DNA of 64,000 nt, taken from positions 1,116,001 through 1,180,000 of the forward strand of contig JAYQTM010000001.1 of assembly GCA_038147395.1 (NCBI GenBank), in the 5' to 3' direction. The stretch comes from Eutrophovita brisbanensis. GTDB lineage: Bacteria > Pseudomonadota > Gammaproteobacteria > Burkholderiales > Eutrophovitaceae. The position numbers and the translations under genes are program-made. The notes beneath the pieces were generated by a model. It did no database searches, was not told the DNA's origin, and saw only the letters and a list, made by a program, of their open reading frames with translations. This document shows positions 44,573 through 54,251 of this stretch, piece by piece; within the stretch, counting starts at the first letter, position 1, and each line of letters starts with the position of its first letter.

Positions 44573-45181
44573 GTGACGATAACCGACAGGAGTAACGCAA
44601 TTTCCGCCCGACATCCCGTTCTGGCTGTTATTTCTTCGTTGTTGTTGTGTTGTTCAACTCTAGATGCAACGGCGCAAGATGACTATGAGCGTTGTCAGGC
44701 TCAGTACGGTGTATCGGGTGTCATCGAAATCGATGAGCTCACAACAATAGCAAGTGGTGGCGACATTGAAGCGCAATACTGTCTCGGTGTGGCACTTCAT
44801 GACGGCAAAGGGGTGGAGCGAGATCCCACAAAAGCAATTGAGTGGTACGAAAAAGCGGGAGAGAAGGGGCACTATGCGTCCCAGTACTGGCTTTGCCTGA
44901 TGTACAAAGATGGAATTGGAGCGAAGGTCAGTTCATTAGAGGCTCGCTATTGGTGCCAGCGGGCGGGCAACTCCGGTAATCCTGAGGGGATGTACGCCAT
45001 GGGATTATGGTATCTGAGTAGTGTGATCAGAGACCGTGATGTTCGTGCCTATATTTGGTTTCTAAGAGCCGCGAACGCGGGTGAGCCAGAGGCCCGTGCG
45101 ATGCTAGAGCTTCTGACCACACAACTGACTGAATTGCAAATTAGAGAAGCGATAAAACTAGAGGAGCAAGGTGAACAGTGA
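44573..45181 (+). CDS. Sel1-repeat protein, secreted (paralogue of upstream gene)
   Basis: 202 residues from GTG 44573. It has a signal peptide (hydrophobic VISSLLLCCSTLDATA) and three Sel1 repeats: EAQYCLGVALHDGKGVERDPTKAIEWYEKAG, ASQYWLCLMYKDGIGA and the AYIWFLRAANAGEPEA unit. It aligns along its whole length with the preceding gene, including the YCLG and YWLCLM cysteines and the C-terminal TDLQIxEA-like segment. The pair therefore arose by tandem duplication. Confidence 0.82.
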   Translation: MTITDRSNAISARHPVLAVISSLLLCCSTLDATAQDDYERCQAQYGVSGVIEIDELTTIASGGDIEAQYCLGVALHDGKGVERDPTKAIEWYEKAGEKGHYASQYWLCLMYKDGIGAKVSSLEARYWCQRAGNSGNPEGMYAMGLWYLSSVIRDRDVRAYIWFLRAANAGEPEARAMLELLTTQLTELQIREAIKLEEQGEQ

Positions 45182-45194
45182 GCGATCGTTATTT

Positions 45195-45638
45195 TTAATA
45201 ACGACTGAACGTCGAAGATTCTTCTTCGCTCTCCACGAGTAACACCTCAAACGGGTCCTTGTGTCCCTTGTATTCTGGTCCATCCATTCCAGGCGACCCG
45301 ATGGGCATACCAGGAACTGAGAGTCCAATGGCTTTCGGCTTTTCTTTTAGCAATCGCATAATGTCTTTTGCGGGAACATGACCTTCGATGACATATCCAT
45401 CAATCAATGCGGTATGGCACGAGCCATGCGCTCGAGGCATGCCAAGCTGTGCTCGCGCTCGATTGTTCCCCTCGTCGTACGCTGTCACGGAAAAACCGTT
45501 GTCTTCAAGGTGTTCAATCCACTTTTTGCAGCAACCACAAGTCGGACTTTTCCAAACTTCAATAGAAAGTGTCTCCGCTGCCATTGCAGCAGGCAAAAAA
45601 CTAAGAAAAATGAATGAGAGAAACAGTCGTTTGATCAT
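45195..45638 (-). CDS. DUF411-family metal-binding protein, periplasmic
   Basis: 147 residues. Signal peptide ending AMAA. The DUF411 core is plain: VWKSPTCGCCKKWIEHLEDNG (CGCC site), a later GSCHTALIDGYVIEGHVPA with another Cys-His, and the tail IGLSVPGMPIGSPGM, a Met-rich, copper-like pattern. DUF411 proteins are linked to copper and other metal resistance; direct function is unproven. It lies 14 bp after phr on the same strand and converges with the Sel1 gene. Confidence 0.85.
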   Translation of the reverse strand: MIKRLFLSFIFLSFLPAAMAAETLSIEVWKSPTCGCCKKWIEHLEDNGFSVTAYDEGNNRARAQLGMPRAHGSCHTALIDGYVIEGHVPAKDIMRLLKEKPKAIGLSVPGMPIGSPGMDGPEYKGHKDPFEVLLVESEEESSTFSRY

Positions 45639-45652
45639 ATGTCTGTGTCCAC

Positions 45653-47072
45653 TTAGTTGGTTTTTAGAGAGGCGAATGCTTCAAGCGCGGAGGTGCGCGT
45701 CTGGCTGATATTAATGATCGGTTCTGGATACGTTTTCCCGAGAACGACTTTCGCATCGGCGAGGATCTCCTCAGGAGCTTCCCAAGGGTTAAACAGGTAT
45801 TTATTCGGAAGTGCAGCCAGCTCAGGGATATATTGACGAACATAATCGCCTTCGGGATCAAATTTTTGACCCTGGCCAACCGGGTTAAAGATTCTGAAGT
45901 AGGGTGCTGCATCAGCCCCACACCCTGCGACCCACTGCCAACTCGCACTGTTATTCGCAAGATCTGCATCGAATAACGTATCCCAGAACCAACGCTCTCC
46001 GTGTCGCCAATCCAATAGAAGATTTTTAACTAGGAACGATCCAACCACCATTCGAACACGGTTGTGCATGGTGCCTGTTTGCCACAACTCTCTCATCCCC
46101 GCATCGACGAATGGGATTCCTGTGCGACCTTTTTGCCAGGCCTTGAGCGCATCTTCATTTTGATCCCAAGGAAATTTGTCGAATTTTGATTGAAGATTTT
46201 TAGTTGGAAGTTCAGGGTTGTGATAGAGCAAGTTATAGGAAAACTCCCGCCATCCCAATTCACTACAAAAGTGATCTACATTTCGATCGTGAGCTAAATC
46301 ACGCGCAGCGTGCCAGACTTGATTGGGAGAGATCTCGCCAAAACGAAGATAGGGTGAGAGTGCCGACACATAGGGCTTGGAAGGAATATTTCGTCCATCC
46401 TTATACTGCTTGATTCCAGAGGACAAGAATGACTTCAGGCGTTTGTGTGCATGCTGCTCGCCAATCTTCCAGTGTTTTGCAACGGACTGATGCCAATTAA
46501 CCTTCGGCAAGAGATTCAGGTCGTCAATCGAGCCGCGAGGTTGGGCATCGATAAAGTCGATTTTCTTCGGTTTTGATAAAGGTTTTCTCGGCTCTTGAAG
46601 ATTGAGGCATCCTTTTCTGTAAAAGGGAGTGAAGACACGGTAGGGCGTTCCGTCTTGTTTTTGGACATCCCAAGGCTCCCAGAGAAGCGCGCCATTGAAT
46701 GACTGGACGTCAACTCCCCTGACCTTTCAAGTGTTCTTTAATTTTCGTGTCACGCTTGATCGCCCAGGGCTCGTACATCCTGTTCCAGGATACCTTCGTG
46801 ATACTGTGAGCTGCGACCAGCTCTGGGATAAGCGTCGCTGCGTCTCCACTGACAACGACCAAGTTGCCATCCAGATCGTCGTTGAGTGAGGTGAGTGAGT
46901 GATGCAACCAGACTCGACTCGCACCGCCGAATTGATAAACCCCAGAATTCTCATTATCTAGGACGTAGACCGGAAGTACTGCACCAGCGGATACAGCCGC
47001 ATGCAGTGCAGGATTATCTGAAAGCCTGAGATCGTTACGAAACCAATGAAGTGTGCGATCCATAAAAACCAT
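45653..47072 (-). CDS. phr: Deoxyribodipyrimidine photolyase, frame broken once
   Basis: The N-terminal 120 residues (LHWFRNDLRLSDNPALHAAV, from ATG 47072) form the antenna/Rossmann part and run into a stop near 46710. The rest is open in the next frame from VDVQSFNGALLWEPWDVQ to the end at 45653. It includes the FAD-binding helical domain (HFCSELGWREFSYNLLYHNP, GIPFVDAGMRELWQTGTMHNR, NNSASWQWVAGCGADAAPYF). A single extra base near 46711-46722 (after LKGQG) explains the break. Repaired length is about 470 residues, normal for class I CPD photolyase, which repairs thymine dimers with blue light. A related cryptochrome cannot be excluded. Confidence 0.9.
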
Positions 47073-47197
47073 TCTGTATCCGTTGATTACAAATCTGTCG
47101 GGTCCACTATAATGTTGCCATCACTTACGTAGCTGTAGACACACATGGAGCTTTGCCTCGTGCTGAGACTACGTTCTAAAGGAAAAGATCCTAGAAA

Positions 47198-48253
47198 ATG
47201 ACAATATTAGTGACAGGTGGGGCAGGATTCATTGGTGCGAACTTTGTGCGCACGTCACTAGACGTCTCCGATGAAACCATCGTCAATTTAGATAAGCTGA
47301 CTTATGCGGGTAATTTGGAAAGCCTCCAGTCAGTATCTCAAAACGATCGGCATATTTTCGAGAAAGGGGACATTACTGACGTCGCATTAATAGATTCACT
47401 GCTGAGCAAATATAAGCCTCGAGCGATCGTCAATTTCGCGGCCGAATCTCATGTCGACCGATCAATTCTGGGTCCAGAAGCGTTCATTGAAACGAATATC
47501 GTTGGCACTTTTCGGTTACTCGAGGCAAGCCGTCGCTACTGGACCGAGATGGATGCAGAGAAACAAGCGACATTTAGATATTTACAAGTCTCGACTGATG
47601 AGGTTTATGGCTCGCTCTCACCGAATGACGCCGCTTTCAGTGAAACAAATAAATATGAGCCGAACAGTCCTTACAGTGCGAGTAAAGCATCATCTGACCA
47701 TTTAGTGCGTTCCTACCAGCACACCTATGGACTCCCTACACTGACAACCAATTGCTCGAACAACTATGGGCCATTTCAATTCCCAGAAAAACTGATCCCG
47801 CTGATTATTCATAATGCCCTCGATGAAAAACCGCTCCCAATTTATGGTGACGGACAACAAATTCGAGATTGGCTCTACGTTGAAGATCACTGTGACGCCA
47901 TTCGATCCGTATTGGCCAATGGAAGAGTAGGAGAGACGTACAACGTTGGAGGGGAGTCGGAGATGACTAACTTAGATGTTGTCTCTATCGTTTGTGAGAT
48001 TTTGGATCGATTAAGGCCTCGAGACAAAGGAAAATATTTTGATCTCGTCACCTATGTCACTGATCGACCGGGGCACGATCGACGGTACGCTGTTGACATT
48101 TCAAAGATCAAGAGCGAGTTAGGTTGGACTCCCGCTGAGTCATTTGAAACCGGCATTGAAAAGACGGTTCGATGGTATTTGGATCATCAGACTTGGATTG
48201 AACACATTAAAAGTGGCGAATATCTGTCCTGGGTTGAAAAACAATACGGATGA
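47198..48253 (+). CDS. rfbB: dTDP-glucose 4,6-dehydratase
   Basis: 351 residues of the extended SDR family. NAD-binding motif TGGAGFIGANFVR, FAAESHVDRSI, the LQVSTDEVYGSL region (catalytic Thr-Asp-Glu), YSASKASSDHLVRSY (YxxxK), and NCSNNYGPFQFPEKLIPLII. It converts dTDP-glucose to dTDP-4-keto-6-deoxyglucose. First gene of an rfbB-rfbD-rfbA-rfbC operon for dTDP-L-rhamnose; the stop overlaps rfbD by four bases. Confidence 0.96.
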   Translation: MTILVTGGAGFIGANFVRTSLDVSDETIVNLDKLTYAGNLESLQSVSQNDRHIFEKGDITDVALIDSLLSKYKPRAIVNFAAESHVDRSILGPEAFIETNIVGTFRLLEASRRYWTEMDAEKQATFRYLQVSTDEVYGSLSPNDAAFSETNKYEPNSPYSASKASSDHLVRSYQHTYGLPTLTTNCSNNYGPFQFPEKLIPLIIHNALDEKPLPIYGDGQQIRDWLYVEDHCDAIRSVLANGRVGETYNVGGESEMTNLDVVSIVCEILDRLRPRDKGKYFDLVTYVTDRPGHDRRYAVDISKIKSELGWTPAESFETGIEKTVRWYLDHQTWIEHIKSGEYLSWVEKQYG

Positions 48254-49146
48254 AAATCTTAGTCTTTGGCTCCAATGGCCAGGTTGGTTCTGCGTTAAAA
48301 GGCCAAATAACAGATCAGTTTGACACGACATTTGTGACAAGACGTGACGCTGATTTAACTCAAACCGGGACCGTCACCAGTTGCATTGAGACCTATCGAC
48401 CAACGCACATCATTAACGCGGCGGCGTTTACGGCGGTTGACGACGCCGAGGAGAATTCCGAACAAGCGTTTTTGATTAACGAAAACGCGGTTCAAGAGAT
48501 GGCCAATGCCGCGAAAACATTTGACGCCTCGATCATTCATTACTCAACTGATTATGTATTTGATGGTACGTCGGTGAGACCTTACGTTGAATCCGATGCA
48601 ACTAATCCTTTAGGGGTCTATGGTCGGAGCAAATCGGCAGGGGAGTACGCACTCAATAAATCTGGGTGTCGTCATGTCGTCTTTCGGACCAGTTGGGTGA
48701 TTTCTAGTGTAGGAAAAAACTTTGTAAAAACCATCTTGAGATTAGCAAAAACAAAAGACACGTTGAACGTGGTGTCAGATCAAGTCGGTGCGGCCACGTC
48801 AGCTGATTTAATCGCTCGAACAACGATTCGTTATTTAACGCAACAATCTCAAATTAAAGGAGGCGACTGCTTTCACCTAACGGCAAGCGGTTCAGGAAGC
48901 TGGTTTGATGTCGCCACCTACTGTGTCAAAAAAGCCATTGGCTCGGGTCACGCCCTCAGGTTAAATCCAGAACACATCATGCCCATTTCCTCAGCCGATT
49001 ATCCGACGAAAGCTCAAAGGCCAGGAAACTCCAGGTTGGATACGAGTAAACTACAGTCTGTCTTAAACGAAACATTCCCAACTTGGCAAGAGTGCGTTGA
49101 CGATACAGTCGAGCGCCTAAGTCGTGAAGGATTTTTTAGTGAGTGA
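48250..49146 (+). CDS. rfbD: dTDP-4-dehydrorhamnose reductase
   Basis: 298 residues. Rossmann motif VFGSNGQVGSAL, NAAAFTAVDDAEENSEQAF, STDYVFDGT, and GVYGRSKSAGEYAL (YxxxK). It reduces dTDP-4-keto-rhamnose with NAD(P)H in the last step of dTDP-L-rhamnose synthesis. Overlaps rfbB by four bases at its start and rfbA by a few bases at its end. Confidence 0.95.
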   Translation: MKILVFGSNGQVGSALKGQITDQFDTTFVTRRDADLTQTGTVTSCIETYRPTHIINAAAFTAVDDAEENSEQAFLINENAVQEMANAAKTFDASIIHYSTDYVFDGTSVRPYVESDATNPLGVYGRSKSAGEYALNKSGCRHVVFRTSWVISSVGKNFVKTILRLAKTKDTLNVVSDQVGAATSADLIARTTIRYLTQQSQIKGGDCFHLTASGSGSWFDVATYCVKKAIGSGHALRLNPEHIMPISSADYPTKAQRPGNSRLDTSKLQSVLNETFPTWQECVDDTVERLSREGFFSE

Positions 49147-50037
49147 GCGAAAAGGAATTGTATTGGCCGGTGGCGCGGGGACGCGCCTCTATCCCATGAC
49201 CAATGTGGTCTCCAAACAGTTGTTGCCCGTATTTGATAAACCAATGATCTACTATCCGCTTTCAACGCTGATGCTGGCAGGGAGTCCGAGAGATTTTGGT
49301 GATTTCAACTCCTGAGGATTTGCCAAGGTTTCAATCGCTGTTGGGCACAGGGGAGCAGTGGGGCATTGACTTGCACTATGCGGTCCAACCCTCGCCCGAT
49401 GGAATTGCACAGGCCTTGATTATCGGAGAGGAATTTCTGGCTGGTGCAAAATCGACACTCATATTGGGAGATAACATCTTTCATGGTGCTGGTTTTTCGG
49501 AAAAATTAAGAAGGGCATCTGAACGCCCAAGATGCAAGTTTGACGCTATTCGCCTACCACGTAGATGACCCGCGACGCTATGGTGTCGCAGAGATTGATA
49601 AATCGGGTCACCTTTTGGGAATCGAGGAAAAGCCTGACGTGCCGAAATCGAACTATGCGGTGACGGGCCTTTATTTTTACGATGAAAATGCACCTCGTTA
49701 TGCTAAAGAGCTCACACCCTCGGCGCGTGGCGAATTAGAAATTACAGCGCTCAATGAATACTATCGAGAGCATTCCACTGCGTTTGTGGAACGACTCGAT
49801 AGTGGGCACGTCTGGTTTGATACAGGAACGCCAGAAAGTTTGTCTGAGGCCGCACAGTATGTGCAGGCGATAGAGCATCGACAAGGGATAAAAATTCATT
49901 GCCCTGAGGAGATCGCACTCAAAAATGGTTGGGTCAAGCCAGAATACGTGCTTGACCAAGCAGCACCAATATCCAATAGCGCTTACGGTGCTTACCTAAA
50001 AAAGATGGTGCAGGAGCATCTCCTTGAAAATTCTTGA
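49139..50037 (+). CDS. rfbA: Glucose-1-phosphate thymidylyltransferase, frame broken twice
   Basis: The frame starts at GTG 49139 (AAGG at 49127-49130) with GIVLAGGAGTRLYPMTNVVS, the nucleotide-binding signature. It shifts at about 49281-49285, where STLMLAG should continue as IREILVISTPEDLPRF. It shifts again at about 49525-49529, where SERQ should join DASLTLFAYHVDDPRRYGV. Both fit one extra base each. The downstream part has EEKPDVPKSNYAVTGLYFYD and VWFDTGTPESL, and runs to 50037. Repaired, about 298 residues, normal length. It makes dTDP-glucose from dTTP and glucose 1-phosphate. Its neighbours rfbB, D and C are intact, so a sequencing error is likely. Confidence 0.92.
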
Positions 50038-50575
50038 TACAGAGATTTCTGACATCAAAATAATCGAGCCACGTGTTTTCGAGGACGAGCGAGGCTTCTT
50101 TTTTGAGAGCTTTAACCTCAAGCAGTTTAGAGAAGCAACCGGCTTAGCAAGCGTTGATTTCGTTCAAGACAATCACTCTAGCTCACAAAGGGGGGTTCTC
50201 AGGGGCATTCACTACCAAAAGCGACCGTTTGCTCAGGGTAAACTCGTGAGAGTTGTCCGAGGCGAAGTGTTTGACGTAGCCGTTGATTTGAGGCCAGACT
50301 CAAAAACGTATGGGCGACATGTTGCCGTGATGCTCTCCGAGACCAATAAGCGTCAGTTATGGATTCCTGAGGGGTTTGGGCATGCGTTTTTGACGATTTC
50401 TGACGAAGCAGAGTTTTTGTATAAAACCACGAATTATTACTCTCCCGCGCATGAAGTAAGTATCGCCTGGGATGATCATGACCTCGCTATCAAATGGCCC
50501 TCGATTGATAAGCCCATCAGTCTTGCGGCAAAAGATTCAGAAGGAATCCCGTTTAAATCTGCAACGCTAGACTAA
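50024..50575 (+). CDS. rfbC: dTDP-4-dehydrorhamnose 3,5-epimerase
   Basis: 183 residues from TTG 50024 with AGGAG ahead of it, overlapping the rfbA end. A cupin-fold epimerase: EDERGFFFESFNLKQF, DNHSSSQRGVLRGIHYQ (catalytic His), LVRVVRGEVFDVAVDLRP and WIPEGFGHAFL. Final member of the rhamnose operon. No glycosyltransferase or O-antigen genes follow here; the next gene is convergent. Confidence 0.95.
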   Translation: MKILDTEISDIKIIEPRVFEDERGFFFESFNLKQFREATGLASVDFVQDNHSSSQRGVLRGIHYQKRPFAQGKLVRVVRGEVFDVAVDLRPDSKTYGRHVAVMLSETNKRQLWIPEGFGHAFLTISDEAEFLYKTTNYYSPAHEVSIAWDDHDLAIKWPSIDKPISLAAKDSEGIPFKSATLD

Positions 50576-50610
50576 GGCCCTTGCACATAAAATGAGTGCA
50601 TCGAAAACAC

Positions 50611-51333
50611 TCAAGGCTGTATGACGCTGCCGTCATACGCCAAACATTGACCGGTATGCGAAGGGCCTGCTGCAGATAAAACCGACACCAGATTCTCAGC
50701 TGCCGTTTCTGGAGAAAATGTGGATCTGTTTTTGACATAGCGTTCAGTGAACGCAGTGTTCACAGTGCCTGGATGAAGACCCAGAACGACTCCAGCGCGA
50801 TTTATTCGCGAGAATTCAATCGACGCCGTCTTAACGAACATATTTAGAGCCGACTTAGCCATCCGGTACGAGTACCATCCCCCTAATCGATTGTCTGAAA
50901 TACTACCGATTCGTGCAGAAAGTACAGCAAAAAACGGGGACTGAGACCCTGAAAGCATCTTATGAAAATACTTGAATATTAGCGCTGGAATAATTGAATT
51001 AATTCGATAATTTTCAAGCATTTCCGCTTCATTTAGCGCATTGGCAGACTTTTCTGGAGTTGATGCAACAGCTGTTAACACACCGGATGCCACGATGATT
51101 CCATTTATCGGATACTTGGATTCGCTGAACCTTCGACTAAGCTGCTCTAAGTTATTGGAAACGCTGAAATCTGAAGTTATTGAGTCCACGTTCTCTGAAA
51201 AGGCAGCAAGACCGTCCATATTTCGAGAAACCGCGTACACGTTATCTGTTGGATATCTTTCAGATAGTTTGCGGACTAGGGCGTTTCCAATGCCGCCGTT
51301 AGCACCAAAAACAATTGTGTTACTGAGATCCAT
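50611..51333 (-). CDS. Short-chain dehydrogenase/reductase (C-factor-like)
   Basis: 240 residues. NAD(P) motif IVFGANGGIGNALVRKL, catalytic Ser in LSARIGSI, and YSYRMAKSALNMF (YxxxK). The LGLHPGTVNTAFTERYV segment is typical of the CsgA/C-factor-like SDR group. Substrate unknown. Convergent with rfbC, so not part of the rhamnose operon. Confidence 0.85.
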   Translation of the reverse strand: MDLSNTIVFGANGGIGNALVRKLSERYPTDNVYAVSRNMDGLAAFSENVDSITSDFSVSNNLEQLSRRFSESKYPINGIIVASGVLTAVASTPEKSANALNEAEMLENYRINSIIPALIFKYFHKMLSGSQSPFFAVLSARIGSISDNRLGGWYSYRMAKSALNMFVKTASIEFSRINRAGVVLGLHPGTVNTAFTERYVKNRSTFSPETAAENLVSVLSAAGPSHTGQCLAYDGSVIQP

Positions 51334-51635
51334 CGCTTAAACCTTAACCTGTAACTGAGACAACGCTTATCAACGAGTAGTTAGGGGCCTCGAGCGATGT
51401 TTGGTTCGATCCTTTGTCAGTGTTATTAGTTATTTGTCCCTAACATTCGAAAACGTTAGGGGGGTGTGCTGATTCACACGTCTCGTCTGATAATTCACTT
51501 CTGGGGATAAATACATAATTTGACATAATATAGATTATACGAAATGTGATTGAAATGTGAGTATGCCAGGAGAAGCCCCCAAAACCGATCCTACATCCGT
51601 TAAACTGCGAACTAATCGATCTGGAGAGTAAGCCA
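51334..51635. other. Intergenic region with two inverted repeats
   Basis: 302 bases between two divergent genes. CCCTAAC at 51438-51444 pairs with GTTAGGG at 51455-51461, and GTGTG/CACAC at 51464-51479 forms a second small hairpin. Neither has a T tail, so operators or mRNA structures are possible. A TTGACA-like sequence near 51520 may be a -35 for the small secreted gene downstream, but no matching -10 stands out. No gene seen. Confidence 0.4.
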
Positions 51636-52034
51636 ATGCCATATTTAAGAACCCTAATACCGTTATTGCTCGCCCTGGCAACATCTTTTGGCGCGCATGC
51701 AGCGGAAATCAACGCTCAGTGCAAACTTACCGTCAATAGCGGGCTGCAAATGTCCGGAGATTGTACGTATGACCGAGTCACTGGAAAATTCTCTGACCAT
51801 AAGCTGCAGACGGCTTGCCGAAGTGGCGAGTCAGAATGTTCCGAGGATGAGCGTGAAGTCATTCGTGGTGGCACATTCGGAAAAGTCACGCAAGAAATGG
51901 GCGGATGGATGCTTTGTTGGAATGAAGGTGGAAACATGAAGGCAACCGCCTGTTTTGAAGAGGTGAAAAAAGAAAGGGACTGTTGGCTAGCTCATGAAGG
52001 TTCGACTTCATTAGTGCTTTGCATCACGAAATAG
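51636..52034 (+). CDS. Small secreted cysteine-rich protein
   Basis: 132 residues. Signal peptide MPYLRTLIPLLLALATSFG, ending AHA. The mature part of about 110 residues has eight or so cysteines (NAQCKL, GDCTYD, TACRSGESEC, LCW, TACFEE, RDCWL, LCITK), suggesting several disulfides in a stable periplasmic or extracellular fold. GGAG upstream supports ATG 51636. No family is recognised. It stands alone between a divergent SDR gene and the ornithine decarboxylase leader. Confidence 0.65.
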   Translation: MPYLRTLIPLLLALATSFGAHAAEINAQCKLTVNSGLQMSGDCTYDRVTGKFSDHKLQTACRSGESECSEDEREVIRGGTFGKVTQEMGGWMLCWNEGGNMKATACFEEVKKERDCWLAHEGSTSLVLCITK

Positions 52035-52063
52035 CCTGTTAACTACAGAGGCAAACAAAACAG

Positions 52064-52091
52064 TTGCACCAAACGAAATTTTGTATAAAAT
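52064..52091 (+). promoter_or_regulatory. Possible sigma-70 promoter of ornithine decarboxylase
   Basis: TTGCAC at 52064-52069 and TAAAAT at 52086-52091 with a 16-base spacer. It would leave a leader of about 115 bases before GTG 52213, with some self-complementary segments (GACGCGTC around 52170). I cannot assign a known riboswitch. Confidence 0.45.
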
Positions 52092-52212
52092 GCGCTCCGT
52101 TCAATAACTGAGCAACTAAGGATTTTTTACAACAAAAAACGTTAGTGACCCGGCGTCTGAATGTTTTGACGCGTCTGAGCGACGAAAACAAAACATCGAT
52201 AGGAGACGTTCC

Positions 52213-53374
52213 GTGGATACCCTCATTCACTCACGCGCTGCTGCTGAGCAATACCTTGAGCTAACAAAAGGCATAACCCCAGCACTGATATTCAATCCCA
52301 AGGCAATCACGAATGCCTGGAAACAACTCCAGTCCGCACTTCCTGGTGTGACGCTCTACTACGCCGTCAAGTCAAATCCTTACGAATCGATACTGAGCGC
52401 ACTCAATGCCGAAGGGGCTCAGTTCGATTGTGCGAGCGCCCCTGAAATCGAAGCCTTGCTTAAATTAGGTGTTTCGGTCGATCGAGTCATACACACACAC
52501 CCGATTAAAACCACAAATGACTTGCAACTATCTTATGATCTAGGCGTTAGGACATTTGTCGTTGACAATGCTGACGAACTTTGGAAACTTGTTCCTTTCA
52601 GGCGTGACGTGAGGATCATGTTGCGTCTTGCGTTTGTCGCACCCGATGCACCCATAGACTTATCACGTAAATTTGGTGCACAACCAGAAGATGCCATGGA
52701 GCTCCTGTCAGTGGCAAAACACATGGGACTTGAAGTCGACGGTCTATGTTTTCATGTGGGTTCGCAAGCTGCAAGTGCGACAACCCATGCCCTCGCCCTT
52801 CGTCGCTGCTTTGATATCGCAAAAGAGGCAAAAGAGCGATCTATTGCTGACATCATCCGAATCGATATGGGGGGTGGTTTCCCGGCGAACTACACAAATC
52901 AACCAATTAATTTTCATGAATTTTGTGCCCCGATTAACGAGGCCATCAAATCATGCCCCGCCCACATACAACTGATGGCCGAACCAGGGCGCTCGATCTC
53001 CGCACCGAGTATGAGTTTGGTCTCCCGCGTGATCGGTCGGTCAAAACGCCAAGACAACGTGATGTGGTATTACCTCGATGATGGCGTATATGGTGCTCAG
53101 TCTGGCCGGATCTATGACCATATTGATTATCCGATGCATATTTTTACGGATATAACCGAAACGGGACCTGCTGTATTTGCAGGACCGACCTGCGACAGCA
53201 TTGATTATTTAGGCACTCAAGACAGACGTACCTTTACTGTCAATCGGTGATGTTGTTGTGATCAATGAAATCGGAGCATATAGCGTAGCAACAGCTTGCA
53301 GCTTTAATGGGATCCAGCCCCCTGTGATTATCGATCTCGATGAAAATCAAGAGCTGACTCGAATGCTCGCGTAG
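52213..53374 (+). CDS. Ornithine/lysine-type PLP decarboxylase (fold III), frame broken once
   Basis: A group IV decarboxylase of the eukaryote-like ornithine decarboxylase family. PLP-binding Lys in YYAVKSNPY, HVGSQAAS, the GGGFPANY glycine loop, MAEPGRSI, and the substrate-binding Cys in AGPTCDSID are all present. After TCDSIDYL the frame as read ends at 53250. The next frame continues LKTDVPLLSIGDVVVINEIG and AYSVATACSFNGIQPP to a stop at 53372-53374, the normal C-terminus. One extra base near 53212 (GG for G) accounts for it. Repaired length is about 387 residues. Makes putrescine from ornithine. GTG 52213 has AGGAG upstream. Confidence 0.9.
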
Positions 53375-53381
53375 ATTCCGC

Positions 53382-54206
53382 TTAGGAAGGAACGTCCCCC
53401 TTAAGCGTAATCCGGTGTAGCCTCCTCTCATGCCCGTGGTAGTCATTTAACGGAAAATGAAGGAGGCACCGATTGTCCCAAATAACGAGGTCGTTCTTTC
53501 GCCATTTTTGGCGTGCGATGATGGAGTCCTGGGTTTGATGCTGAAAGAGCTTTGCCAGCAGCGTTTGCCCCTCTTCCAGCGACATGCCTTCTATCTCAGT
53601 CGTATGAGCTGGACTGACAAATAAACTGTCTTTTCCAGTCTCTGGATGTCGACGTACGATTGGATGCACTCCGTGAAGACTCGGCGTTTCTGAGGCGCTT
53701 TGTTGCTCCGCAATCCTATCTTTTCTGGTCTCTGAAACTGTCACGGGGTCGGATCGTGAGACAGCTTTTTTTCCTTGAATCTGTCTCTTGATGTCATCGG
53801 GTAAAGTTGCGTAGGCCTCGTACTGATTTGCGAACAACGTGTCGCCCCCTTCTGGAGGTATGGTCACGGCGTACAACATGCTGGCTTTCGGCGGACGCTG
53901 TTGGTACAGGGTATCGGTGTGCCATACACCACCGAAATTAACGCGCTCATCCTTTTTTTTGAGAACTACCGTAATTTCTGGGTAGTCCTTCATCCCCTGA
54001 AGAAAGGGATATTGATCAGGCTCTCCCATCAAACAAGCAAATTTCAGCTGTTCTGCTGGGCTCAACTCCTGATCGCGAAATACCAGAACTTGATATTCGA
54101 GCCATAAATTATAGATATCCGCAATTGCGCTCGAATCCTCAATCTGACGAAGATCGATGTCATGGACTATAGCGCCCACGACATCAGACATCCGTTCAAC
54201 TCTCAC
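53382..54206 (-). CDS. TauD/TfdA-family Fe(II)/2-oxoglutarate dioxygenase
   Basis: 274 residues. The facial triad is visible: HxD in VWHTDTLYQ (about 97-99) and the distal His in the HGHERRLHRITL segment, with the 2-oxoglutarate-binding Arg just beyond. RVERMSDVVGAIVHDIDL matches the family N-terminus, which favours GTG 54206. The family hydroxylates taurine, aryloxy-acids and other small acids; the substrate is unknown. It lies 45 bp after the enolase-superfamily gene on the same strand and converges with the decarboxylase, so the two minus-strand genes probably form a small catabolic unit. Confidence 0.87.
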   Translation of the reverse strand: MRVERMSDVVGAIVHDIDLRQIEDSSAIADIYNLWLEYQVLVFRDQELSPAEQLKFACLMGEPDQYPFLQGMKDYPEITVVLKKKDERVNFGGVWHTDTLYQQRPPKASMLYAVTIPPEGGDTLFANQYEAYATLPDDIKRQIQGKKAVSRSDPVTVSETRKDRIAEQQSASETPSLHGVHPIVRRHPETGKDSLFVSPAHTTEIEGMSLEEGQTLLAKLFQHQTQDSIIARQKWRKNDLVIWDNRCLLHFPLNDYHGHERRLHRITLKGDVPS

Positions 54207-54251
54207 AAGTTATATCCAGCGTGATATTAATGACTCAAAGTATTGTTTTAT

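Noticed and set aside
46516..46713. Separate small gene between the two halves of the photolyase
   Set aside because: It is an out-of-frame reading; the photolyase middle (FNGALLWEPWDVQ onward) occupies the same bases in the correct frame.
51438..51479. Terminator in the SDR-secreted protein intergenic region
   Set aside because: The stems lack a T run on either strand and lie between divergent genes, where no terminator is expected. Kept only as inverted repeats.
52092..52212. Riboswitch or speF-like leader before the ornithine decarboxylase
   Set aside because: The leader has partial self-complementarity but I could not match a known speF or polyamine-responsive structure without covariation data.
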